Assembly (NCBI GenBank): GCA_030272585.1
Contig: BSYQ01000011.1
Coordinates: forward strand, 2,914,001-2,978,000
DNA from: Bryopsis sp. KO-2023
Taxonomy: Eukaryota > Chlorophyta > Ulvophyceae > Bryopsidales > Bryopsidaceae
Direction of reading: 5' to 3'
Length of the DNA stretch: 64,000 bases
The notes under the pieces are model-generated. The model made no database searches, was not told the origin of the DNA, and was given only the letters and a program-made list of their open reading frames with translations. The position numbers were made by a program, and so were the translations under genes. Shown here piece by piece: positions 48,321-59,481 of the stretch (positions are counted from its first letter, which is position 1; every line of letters starts with the position of its first letter).

Positions 48321-49695
48321 TGAGCTAGCTTTCGTGTCAGCAGGAACAACTGGAGCATGCGAAGTTTTGGGGGCTGAGGTCGTACCATGACGAGTCGTCA
48401 GTGCCGACCCCCCCTTTCTGACAGCAAACGACTGCAAGTGACTGGCTCGCCCAAGTCGTGTGGGTCGCTAGAGAGCGCCCACTCAGTCGCTTGGATCAGC
48501 GCAAGGCTGACAAGCGAAAGATCTGCTAGGGTAACCTAAGATCTAAGGTTTTCCTCTTTGAGGATCCCGAAAAGGCAAACCCTGAAAGCAGCTGTTCAGG
48601 CTTCGCTTAAGGTTCAAAGAGGTCGTTAGACCCTCTGGAAGCACCTATTGGCTGGTCGCTATCGAGCGCCAGGTCAATGAGGCTTTGCTTGAGATCCAGA
48701 GAGGGAGTCGAACCCTCTTAAGCCACCTAACTGGCTGGTCGTTCTATTGTACAAGTCGAGGAGACTGTACACAACAGGGCAAACCTCCTTGGGAGGTGAG
48801 TTCGATATCGTTGGTGTTGAGAGTGCAGACGATTCTGCATGAAAACAAAGCGATTGTGGAGACACAAACGGAATCCCAATGAAGGGGATGCAGCGAATGT
48901 TACATGCAGCACATTGCAATTTCATTGCAATTACAGCAGATGCAGATGTTGCGATGGAAGCGCAACGACGGAAGAAAGTGGCAGGCGTAAGCCTCGCCTC
49001 GGACGCGAAAAGACGGAGTTACAGAAGGCGTTTGGACACTGACAAGAGTGCAACGCCCTGAGAACACAGGCGCAACATTATCACGAGTGATAACAGTTGC
49101 AGCGCATTGAAGCAGCATGTTGCAGTAACTGCGCAATATGCAGGACGAATCGACACAGAAAATTCGATCGAATGTTGATCGAACAGTTGCAGCGCGACGC
49201 CGCAGTTGCTACTGATAGCCTGACGGTTGATTGCATGGCGATGGAGCAAAAGGATTGTCGAAATAGTTCTTTGAGCTAGACAGCTACTCAGAGGCAGCGA
49301 CAAGTCTTCTATTGTGCTATGTTTCGAATGAACTGAGCCACACCACTTGAAGGTGGAATGTGCAGTCGACTGTGTTGATGCTATGTGAGAGCTTTTGTAA
49401 AAACGTGAGCAGCTTGTGCGTGGAGAATTGAATCTCACGCGCACCAGTGATGGAGTCAAAGAAAGTGACCCAAGAGCAAAAGCGAACTGCATCAGACTGC
49501 GCCAGTTTGGAGTGACAAGTGCGAAGGTAAACTGCAGAAGACTACGCAAGTCTGGATTGTGACCTCTGAGGAAAGAAAGTGTGACCAGGCGCCAAGCAAA
49601 CACGCCGCATCACCTGCAAGTGATGCAGGGCTGATAAGCCAAGCAACAGTAGCGTGAGAGTTTTGTTAAGACGATTCTCAGAGAGGATGTGAAGC

Positions 49696-50097
49696 GTGAC
49701 TGCAAGGAATGCAGTCGTCAAGGTGTTACAGTTGGAGGCATTGCCGCAACTGGCACAAATGAGGGCAGCAAAGACAAGAGAGCCCCAACGAATGTTGCAA
49801 TCAATTCGATTGTTAATGTTGCAGACATACATCGAAGTTGGCATCGACGACAACACAGTGAACGGAACAAGTGCGAATGATAATGAAGTCAATGATGAGA
49901 CTGTGGTTGAGGTAGCGCACCGACACACACGAGAGAACCTCTTGAACGAGGATGCTGTTGAAGCACTATATGTGATACCCACTGGGATCAAGCGTGCGAT
50001 CAAGAATGGATGTTACCTCGGGTGCATCTGGGAATACCACAACGAATTCATATTGACTGCAGCATCTACTGCCAGCAGATTTCGCAGTTCGAACTGA
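49696..50097 (+). other. E5 133-codon open frame, unrecognised
   Basis: This frame runs from an alternative start at 49696 to the stop at 50097, with an acidic middle (NDNEVNDETVVEVA). It matches no gag, pol or other family that I know. It is one of the few longer sense-strand frames in E5. Coding is not supported beyond its length. Confidence 0.2.
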
Positions 50098-52169
50098 GTT
50101 GAACATGCCGCAACCATGACGTGTTGTTTACATGAACACATGAAACAATACAGCCAATGTGTATCACATTGACTGCAACATACATTGGAGTGTATGATAT
50201 GGCAAATATTGCAACGAATGCCAAGGCAAATATCAGAGTTACTGATGTGGAGAAGATCACATCGAAATGCTGAGTCAATACCATCTACACTTGCACAAGA
50301 GGATGCACATCAAGTGGAAGAAGATCATTATTACTCAAGGGGACATGCAACAAATGCCACAGGAGCTGTTGAGTAATATTTCTGAGTGTGCTACAAAGCA
50401 AAGAATGATCTTCCCTGGGATATTGCTGCAATACAAGAGTTGCAGCAAGAGAGCACCCATTGGATGCAAAGTGACTCATGTTTATCCAGCAGTAGGAGTC
50501 AGAGGACATGACTTGCTGATGCTGAACCTCTTCTTCAAGAGTTTGAGATGAGTTTGGTGGTATTGTCATCAGATTGAATGAATGCATTGGTCTTTTCGAA
50601 ATTCGATGCAGAAAATGGACAGATTTTTATAAAGCAAGGCAGAGAATTTGTTTCTCTTTTTGCATTTGATTATACTCACAGATATGGGAAGAAAGAGATA
50701 CCTTTTCACCACTTGCTGAAAATTTTGGACAGCAACTACATTTCTGAATTAATGGTTTATGAACTGAGAAGAAAAGAAGTGATCAGGGGATTAATCTCTT
50801 TCATGCATTTATTTCATATGAGAAAAAAAAGGAATGATCTGATTAGTGATGGAAATTTCAGGAGAAAAATGGTTTTCTTTTGAAGGTTTCGGGTCATATG
50901 AAAGGTGTTTCAGGCAGAAATCTCTCTGTGGAGTTTTCTGGCTTGATATTGTTGATAGTGGAACTGAAATATTGGAGTCCGATGTGGTGGAAAATGGTCA
51001 AGGATTTCTGAAAACTTGTGTTGAATGACAGCTCTGGAAAATATATGGGTTGTGCATTGAAATTCAGTCAAGGACCATGATTTGGTGGATGATATTAAGG
51101 AGGACGAAGTTTGTGCACTAGCCAAGGAGGGCTGAGGCTGACCTAAGAACGGAAGGTCTCTTCAAGAAAATGAAGGGCACATGTCCCCACATCTGGATGG
51201 GATAGAAAAGAAAAGTCTATCAGGTGGAGAAAGAGGATTGGAGAAACGATTGCGATCCGGCTGTTGTTTATGACAGAATGTTGTGAGACTTCTGGAGAAC
51301 AAAGAGGATATCAAGCTTGTGAATCAGTTGATTCTAATATGTATTTGCACCAGTGGTAGAAGGTTGCTTATCCTAGAGGCAACACCTCTGGTGGCAAATA
51401 AACTGGAGGTGAAAGGAGTGGCTACAGCAAGGCCAAGAATACCCCAGTTGGCAAAGGAAGATGGCCAGAAAAATCGACAGTTCAAGGGACTTGTGAACTG
51501 CCGGCTTGATATGAGCTGATGTATGAGGGCCAACAGCTTGAGCAAGAGGACAAGTGGATCGCAGCCCAAGAATATATCGATACCGTTTCTGCCAATGACA
51601 CAAAGAGATGATTGTATTCACGGTGGTGAGAGCAACCAGTGGCATCAAAGATTTCTGATGGTGAAGCAGCCAAAGGTTTATGGTGTCCACCTCAGAACTT
51701 CTGAGTCAGAAGGACAAAAGAAGAAGATGCGAGCTGGTGCATTATGATGCAAGCTCAGGTTGCTGAAGTTGTCTTTTCACCCTTGCCGAGACTTAAGGCC
51801 CCAACACAGATGTGTGGAAAGAAGAGGGCATACTATGGATGGTCCAGCCCGGTGACAAATCAGGCTTGGCAAGCTGATGTTGTCTTGGTGTGGATCATGG
51901 CTGCAATCTGGAAATTTCAGGAAAATTGCGAGTGCAAGAGAGTGAAAGCAACAACCGATGAAGATGGATGGAGTGAGCTTTATGTGGGAGGTATCCCAAG
52001 ACATACTCAGTTCAAAGCTCAGTTTTGAGTTGCTAAGAGATCAACACATGGCATCTTTGGCTGATGTGCAGCCTGGACTGGTCCGGTGTTTGTGCCGCAG
52101 CCAGGATTTGCACCTGTTACTATGTGAAGAAGAGATCTTGAATGTGGAAACAAGAGCTGCACGCAAGCT

Positions 52170-52365
52170 GCAGCAAGGATTTGGACAAGGTGCTGATGCA
52201 GCAACCAAGGCAAGAATTTGGACAAGGTGCTGATACAGCAACCAGAACAAGGATTTGGACAAGGTGCTGATGCAGCAACCAAAGCAAGGATTTGGACAAG
52301 GTGCTGATGCAGCAACCTATAGCAAGGATTTGACTAAGGTGCTGATGCAGCAACCGACAACGAGT
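52170..52365 (+). repeat. E5 37-bp tandem repeat, five copies
   Basis: A unit with ATTTGGACAAGGTGCTGATG begins at about 52179, 52216, 52253, 52290 and 52328, giving spacings of 37, 37, 37 and 38 bases. The last copy is diverged. Since 37 is not a multiple of three the array is unlikely to encode a protein repeat. Confidence 0.88.
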
Positions 52366-54589
52366 TGGAAAAGAGGGGCTGATGCCACAGCCCACAACAA
52401 AGGAGCATCAAGAGTTGCAGCTAAAAGCATTGGCTATGGAGTTCTATCAGAGAACACCCACTTTTATTTGTGGCAAGAATGCAACTGCATGCCGAGAGAG
52501 ATGATACTATCGCGGACATGGAGCGACGCGAGAGCAATTACAGTAAAATACATATGATGAAACCCAGACCACTAAGAGAGAAGTGCCTTGAGCCTCTCTC
52601 AAGACTAGTGGCGGGGTTGAAGAAGGGAATGGCCAACAGAGTTCATGTGATAACAAGGAGAGAAGTGCCTTACGGCCACTCTCAGAACTTGTGGTGCAGC
52701 CGCGGAGATCAAAAGGGGTTGAGAGAGAGATCCCCCTGATGAATGAGAAAGTGCTCAGGCTGGGCCGCCTGTACCGAGTTTCAAGGAGTTGAGACAAGCA
52801 AGAACGCACAAAGAACAAGCGAGCCTTGGGGCCACTTGTACTCAATTGTGGGAACAGGAAGAGCCATAGCCTATAGCCTATAGGCCACCTGTCGCCAAGA
52901 ATAGGGGAGTGTGGGATGGGTTCCCTCCCGATTCTGAACCAATTGAGAGCTTAGGCAGAGCTAATAGCCACCTAAGGTCAGTGCACGACTATCGCCTAGA
53001 GCCACCTGTAGAAGGTTTGAGGAGAGCCGACTCGACGGAGGGCCCCTCCAGATTTCAAGAATTATTTGTTACCTCCAAAAAGCGGTCGAACGTTTGTCGC
53101 CGCCTCTTGGAGAAGCACCCATACGACGTCAACGGCGCTTGGATATTATCCACACACACTTTAGCGTCTTAAACGGGTAGCTCCCGTAGTGTTACAGCCG
53201 TACCGGTGTTTCACGTAGGGGTTGAGAAAATTTCCCCCATGACTTCAGAGTAGGAAGATTGCAAAGAGAGAAGAGCTATCTGGAGCTCCTCTTGTAGGCA
53301 ATATGGTGGTGTGAACTATATTTATAAAATATATGGGATTTGTCTTACATCCCGTGAGCTCAAGACTGAAGGAGCGCACGTACACCTTGTTTATCGCTTT
53401 GACTGGCTGCAGGCCATTAGCAGCAAAGTGAATGGTGGATCACCATTGGTGATGTCAGATTTTCCCAAGCTCAGTGAAGATGTTCAAGAATACAACACTG
53501 TGAATGCAACGATTGTGCTACAATCGATACGGAGAACGGAATTGGATTACCTTGGAAGACGAACATGCAAGGCTTGCATGTGCCTGGAGGTTCAGAGGAA
53601 TGGCGAGATCCACTGCCACTGAAGTGAAGATTCCTCACTGAAGAATCACAAAAAGCTTCTACTCAATCTCCCTGAGTATATTGCTTCCTTATCTCCGTTG
53701 CACAAGACGGCGGTGCAATGCCGTGAGTGTGGTTTGTTTCTGAACATTCCCTTCGATATTGATGATTGTTTATATCGTTGTGATCACTCGTGGCAACATT
53801 GATTGCCCCTCACTCAGTTTCGAATCCTATTGTTAGGCAAGGGACTGCCTAAAGCTGGTGGGGAGGGGGCTTTCAGCGGGTTTTTCAACACGAGTTTAGT
53901 GCAGCAAGTGTATGGTTTATTTTTGGGACATCAGTCTCGGGGCTGATGTTGTTTTGAGCATCTGATGTTGAGTCTCACTTGGGACAGTGAGGCTTGATGA
54001 CTGGAAAAAAGAACATATGATTTTGAGTTCCACTTGGAACAGTGGGACTTGATGAATGGGGAACGAGAGAGTATGGAATGAAAGAAAAGGGAAGGAAAAG
54101 AGTGGGAGTGAATATTTTATGGATGCCCACAGAAGGCAGCAAAATTTCTGAAGGAAAAAAATGCTATGGACATTTTCAGGCATTCATTTGGTGCCCCAAT
54201 GAAGGGAGCACAAGTAAAAAAAGAAAAAAAGAAAACATGAGAGCAACCCTCTGGATATTTTATTTTATTTTCAGGTGCCTCGTTGGTGGGAGCACATAAT
54301 TCCAGAGAGGGAAGAATAGTGGACAGAGTTGGTTAATTTTCTGGTAGCCCTTGAGGGCAATGGAACCAACTGGATGTTTCTATTGAAGTGCTGAGAATCG
54401 AATCAGTTCGTTGACATGAAACTGATTCAAATGAATGTTTCGGATATCTCGAACTTTGTTGGAGGTTAGAACATATGGTGGAGAACAATATGGTTCTCTG
54501 AACATTGCTTCTGATGTTCTTGAAGTATCAAGAGGTTGTCAAAATTCGACAGCAGTGGAACATGTAATAAGCGTGGATTAAGGAGAGTA

Positions 54590-54800
54590 CATCGCAGAAA
54601 TTCTGGAGTGCGATGGAAGTGCAGAAATTCTGGAGTATTGAAGTGCAAGAATTCTGGATTCTGGAAATGCAAAAATTCTGGAGAATGGAAGTGCAGAAAT
54701 TCTGGAGAAAGCTTGATGATGGAGACTGCATTGCAGAAATTCTGGAGAAAGCTTGATGATGAAGACTGCATTGCAGAAATTCTGGAGTGCAATCGAGGTG
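54590..54800 (+). repeat. E5 AAATTCTGGAG repeats (~30 bp)
   Basis: About eight copies of GCAGAAATTCTGGA spaced mostly 30 bases apart, two of them within a 56-bp duplication (around 54700-54790). In one frame (54536-54889) this reads as repeats of the type WKCRNSG. The frame has no recognisable relatives and may simply reflect the DNA repeat. Confidence 0.75.
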
Positions 54801-55010
54801 AAGAAACTTGCAGTTCGGGAAAGCAAACAGCGGGACTCCATAAAAGCTTATGCGCTGTCGAATCAAGAGATCAGAAGCCAAGGAATTAAGTGAAGCTGGA
54901 ATGTGACAAACTGGAGAGTCTCTAGTGGAGACAAATCAGGCTGCAGCATGGTGCAGCAGCAGCAATCCATGGGAGTCTCAAGTGATGATAAACGAGGTTG
55001 CGTTAGATGC

Positions 55011-55011
55011 A

Positions 55012-55071
<60 letters not shown>
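55011..55071 (+). repeat. E5 (CAG)n microsatellite
   Basis: An uninterrupted run of about 18 CAG/GCA triplets, preceded by GCAACAG. It would give poly-Gln, poly-Ala or poly-Ser in the three sense frames. Length is likely variable. Confidence 0.95.
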
Positions 55072-55072
<1 letters not shown>

Positions 55073-55618
55073 TCCAAATATTGCAAGAAGAGGAGCTCTG
55101 GAAACTCAAGAGCAGAGAAAGGATATTTCAGTGTGCGGAAGAGAGATTTGAAAGAAATAAAATAAAAAAAAGAATGCTGATTTTTCAAAAGATTATTCAG
55201 TGACTTGGAGGTGAATGAATGGTTCAAAGAAAGAGCATGATTAGTTGTCCTTTCACCTGGTTTGAGAAAAGATATATATGAGCAAAGGAAAACATTGGTG
55301 GAATACTTGATGGACAGAAGTATATTTTTGGAGTGATACAAGATGATTTTCTGAATGTTAAAGGATTTTCTTTTCAGCCAGATGTTTTTCATTTTCAGTT
55401 TCAGTTTGAAATAGAGAGATGATTTTCTCGATTTTATGGACAAAGCGAAAGAAAATATTATGCCAGTCTCGTACTCTTTTCGTGTTTGGACACTGAAAGA
55501 TATTCTGATTTGGATTGTGAGATGCCTTATGGATTGTGATACTTTATGCAACGGGTTTTATTTGAGACATGCTCTCCACGGCAGTGTTGGAACTTACTGC
55601 CAACCTGGTGGGGAGGAA

Positions 55619-56221
55619 TGTAACGGTTGGTTATCGCAGCACTCGAGCTGGAACTACAAGAGTAGTTGCCATGCTTCCTGCAGCTGAAAAAGGGAAGGTT
55701 GCAAGAGTGCAACGTGTAGGAGCAGCGTGCGAGAGTGCGGCGTGTAGGAGTGCAGCGTGCAGCGGTGCAGCGTGCAGCGGTGGATGCAGCGTGCAGCAGT
55801 GCAGAGGTGCAGCGGTGCAGCGGTGTAGAGGTGCAGAGGTGCAGAGGTGCAGAGGTGCAGTAGTGCGACACCCTTGGAGTCACGACTACAACCAAGCTCG
55901 ATGGAGTTTGATGGATGATGATGTGGCAGCCATCAAAGTCGAGTTGTCAATTGGACGTGTGAGTTCTCGTGGAATAGGGGCACGTTCACAGTTGAGGTGG
56001 CAAGGAGATGTGTGAATTCCTAGTGAATAGTGACACGTCGACAGGAACAAGGGTTTGATGCGCTGTGGCGCTAGGGTATAAGAGTGTGGAAGGAAAAGGT
56101 CGTTGTATCTTCTTTATAACTTTATTCTTGTAAGGAAGTTCTATCTAACGAGACGCTTGAGGAAGGCACTCGTCCTCCTCTAGGAGGGCGAGGGGACCTT
56201 GAAAAAAGTAGCCTCGTTTCA
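55619..56221 (+). repeat. E5 3' LTR
   Basis: This is the second 603-bp copy, including the GTGCAG octamer array. It is followed by the target duplication ACTCC at 56222-56226, where E4 coding sequence resumes. Confidence 0.95.
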
Positions 56222-57891
56222 ACTCCAGCTACAGGGGTACAGAAAGATGGAGGAAGAGAGGGGCCCTCCCAGGATTTTCATTAGGGCCAGAGGTCAGGCC
56301 TGGTGATCTCAGGGGTGTGGCCACAGGGCTGCACAGGTTTACCACTAGAGGGGTGACACCTCCAGAATCCATCCTGGTGTCACAAGAGGAGAAAGGAAAA
56401 ACCTTTGCTGACTTAAATATAGGGGATAGTTTGACAAGAGATGAAAGGAGGGCAGTGGAAAAGCTTTGCAAGTCTAGGAGGGAGGCCTGGTCTCTAAGTG
56501 AATACGAGATAGGCTCCTTTAGAAATCATAGTTACAAGATCGAAACTGGTACAGCTAGGCCCGTTGCAAAGAGGCAATATAGGGTTAGTGAATTCCAGAA
56601 GGGAGAGATAGAGAGGCAACTAGAAGGGTTGCTAAAAGTAGGGGTAGTTAGACCCAGCCCAGGGTCACCTTGGTCTTCACCCACTCTCCTGGTCCCTAAG
56701 AAGGCACCAGGAAAATGGAGGTGGTGTGTAGACTTTAGAGATTTGAATGATTTGGTGGAGGCAGATCAGTACCCTCTGCCATTGATAGATGAATTGCTAG
56801 ATGGGCTGGGAGGTAGGAAGTTTTATTCTAGTTTGGACCTTAGGTCAGGGTATTGGCAGTTGCCCTTAGCTGAGGAGGATAAGGGGAAAACAGCTTTTAG
56901 GACCTCCTCAGGGTTGTATGAATGGGTTAGGTGTCCTCAGGGACTCAAGACTATGCCAGAGGCCTTCCAGAGAGTTATGGACTCTTTGTTTGGCCACCTG
57001 GAAGGAGTCCAGGTCTACCTGGATGACATAGTCATCTTTAGCCACACCTTCCAAGAGCATTTGGAAACTCTGAAGAAGGTGTTAGATATTCTGGAGAGGG
57101 AGGGGGCTAAGCTGTCCATAGAAAAGTGCTTTCTATTCCAGGAGGAGATAGAATACTTAGGGCACCACATTACTAAGGCTGGATTTAGCCCTCAGGAGGA
57201 CAAAATGGCCTCCATAGCAAAGCTGAAGACTCCTACTACAGTCACCCAAGTCAGGTCTTTCTTGGGGCTTACTGGATACTACAGGAGGCATGCCCCAGAC
57301 TATGCAAGAAGAGCAGGAGCTCTCACAGAGCTCACTAAGGAAGGAGTCCCTTTTCTCTGGACCTGGAGATGTGAATATTCATGGAGACTGCTGAAGAAGA
57401 TGCTGACTACAGCCCCAGTGGTGACAACTCTCAGGAGGGAAGGGGAGGTGTTCGTGTGCACCGATTGGAGTCAGTATGCTATAGCTGGAATACTGGGCCA
57501 GGTTCAGGAAGGACAGGAGAAGGTAATAGCTTATTTCTCCAAAAAGAATAGTCAATCAGAAGCTAGGTATGCCCCTAGCCAGGGGGAGGCCATGGCTGTG
57601 ATTAAAACTATCAGGAAATTTAGTTATTATCTGACAGGGAGGGAGTTTACTGTCTTTACTGACTGTGGAGCCTTGTTTTGGCTAATGGGTTCTAGACACC
57701 TGAGCAATATGATGGCCAGGTGGGTCATAGAGTTACAGGGGTATAAAATTAAGGTGGTCCATAGACCTGGGAAGTTTCATGTCAATGCAGATGCATTGTC
57801 TAGACTAGTTATGAATAGAGAAAAGAAAAAGGAGGCACAGGGTCTGCCTACAGTGTCAGATCATCTGCCTTTGGGGAGGAAGCTGAGTTAG
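56222..57891 (+). pseudogene. pol: E4 reverse transcriptase and RNase H
   Basis: This is the Gypsy-type pol core. The reverse transcriptase runs from about 56430 to 57150, with VDFRDLND, YFSSLDLRSGYWQ-like YSSLDLRSGYWQL, FLVPKK-like LLVPKK and the active site YLDDIVIFS at about 57016. A connection follows (FLGLTGYYRR), then RNase H with VFVCTDWSQYAIAG near 57450 and the terminal HVNADALSRL. The frame ends at TAG 57889-57891. The gag-protease frame, continued across the excised E5, closes at a TAG near 56282. The polymerase frame is -1 relative to it and open from 56222. So pol would need a -1 shift or the frame is already damaged. No convincing slippery heptamer was seen. Confidence 0.88.
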
Positions 57892-58694
57892 TAGGGTCTA
57901 GGAATAAGAGAAAGACTAGTCTAGGGGAGGACTAGTGGATGGCAAGGTTTGGTGGAATTTCTGGGACAGAGTCGAACAGGAGGCACAGAACGGGGGATAG
58001 AAAAGATAAAGGATAAATCCAAGAAACCTCCTGTAGAGGAAAGGGCCTCTGGGAGGAAACAAGTCCTGCTTAGGATTCTTAAGGGAGAAGCAAGCAGGGA
58101 AGAAGTAGATCAAGATAAGTTTCTCGGAGAACAGAGCAGAGTTCAGTAAACGGGAATTAGAAGTTCGAAGAGGAGAGGAAAGAAATTGATGCAACCCAAG
58201 CCGCCGCCCTTGCGCACATCATCGCTGTTTTGCTGGAGCTACTGGTGGATATGGAGGAATATGAGGAGGAACTGCGACACCGTCTGCTTGTGGGAGAGTT
58301 CCGGATGAACACAAGAGCAGGCAGGGAAGCTCGGATGAATGTCTCCAAACTCGCTCAGTACACGGAGACACTGATGACTTTGCGAGGACTGTTAGACCAG
58401 TTTCGGTCAGGTGTTCCGATTGGTCCAGGCCCTCTTAGGCCCCCGAGGCAGCAGATAACAGCGATGTTGACCCAGCCTATCGGGAACGCTGGAGGACAGG
58501 GAGGTGGAGGGGGTCCATCTAATAACCCTGCTGGCCTGCCGCGCTTTTACCCAGTGGCACGGGTAGAGGCAAGGTTCGAGGAGAACGGTGATGGCGATAT
58601 GCAGGAGGTACCTCCGGAGGAGCCGATAGTGGTGTACTCCTCAGGGGAGGAGGAGAACACTAGAGATGTGGGGGCACCAGGCCCCAGTGGTTAA
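57892..58694 (+). pseudogene. E4 accessory region between RNase H and integrase
   Basis: One frame (57949-58149) is Lys/Glu-rich. A second (about 58160-58694) reads KFEEERKEIDATQAAA, then a long acidic and Leu-rich helix likely to form a coiled coil, a Gly/Pro-rich stretch and an acidic tail ending GAPGPSG. The two overlap at 58130-58190, where frame changes and stops suggest a frameshift in a once longer frame. The coiled-coil part superficially resembles a gag-like or accessory protein. I do not recognise a family. Confidence 0.45.
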
Positions 58695-59481
58695 GGGATG
58701 TTTTTAGTGGCAGTTTGAGTGTGTGGATGTTAGCCTGGTATGCAGGTGGAAAAGTTGAAGTCATGTCGGGGTTGGGAAGTGGTTCTGTAAGCAGGATTCT
58801 GCATTTTTCTTAAAGTGATATAAGTTATCTCAGGAATAGTTAAGACTCCTGGAACAAATGAGTTCCACCTCTTAACAGAACACCAGTCTGAGCTTCTTTC
58901 AATCTACACTGAAAAACAGAAAACCACTCTGCTCACAGCCGGTCAATCTCTAAGATAATTAAAGAAGGTCTGAGGATTAGAAGTAATCCCAGACAAACGT
59001 TCAGATTCTGCAGAGATCAGGTATCCTGAAAGAGGGGACTCTCAGAATGGAGGACTACAGTCTCGGGTAAGACTGTACACACTTTGATTTATTTTAAATC
59101 AATCCCTGTGAGGACCTCATACACTAAGTCGAAAATGGTGTGGTGTTTGATCCAACCTAGAAGTTAAGGTCACTTAAGAGGAAAAGTGCCCTTTCCCATA
59201 AACAGGACTGATAGTTCAAACTCTGGGATTAAACAACTGCATGTTAACTGGACTAAGAGATGACCTCTAAAGCTTACAGCTCTCAGCCAGCTCACAGGCC
59301 AACTGTTACAGCTGTTTCAACCTGGAGGATTTTGTATTTAAGTGGAAACCCTTATTAACTAGAGGAGAGGGCAAACTTTGCTTTATCTACCCAGGATAAG
59401 CAACTTAAAGCAAAAGGATACCGGAGCTAAGAGGCTCTAAGTACAGACGTAAGGCATTTAAGTCGAGAAGGAAGTATACAG
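58695..59481 (+). other. E4 non-coding stretch before integrase
   Basis: About 790 bases with stops in all frames and no recognisable domain. It ends in GTATACAG directly before the first Met codon of the integrase frame, which would suit a 3' splice site, and several GT donors lie in the coding sequence upstream. It could be an intron, a spacer for separate expression of integrase, or a small undetected insertion. No LTR ends or target duplication were found. Confidence 0.4.

Larger units (their letters stand above)
47102..56221 (+). mobile_element. E5: complete non-autonomous LTR retrotransposon
   Basis: E5 has 603-bp LTRs at 47102-47704 and 55619-56221, TG...CA ends and the target duplication ACTCC at 47097-47101 and 56222-56226. 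The primer-binding site is 47706-47717. The polypurine tract GGTGGGGAGGAA precedes the 3' LTR, and the sequence before it (TTACTGCCAAC) is shared with E2 (CTACTGCCAAC). The interior of about 7.9 kb has no recognisable gag or pol but several tandem repeats. It is unrelated to E1 and E2 over most of its length, but has the same C-poor sense strand. It is inserted between the protease and reverse transcriptase of E4. Confidence 0.93.

Noticed and set aside
52170..52365. CRISPR-like array
   Set aside because: Units are contiguous 37-bp repeats without spacers, in a eukaryotic retroelement.
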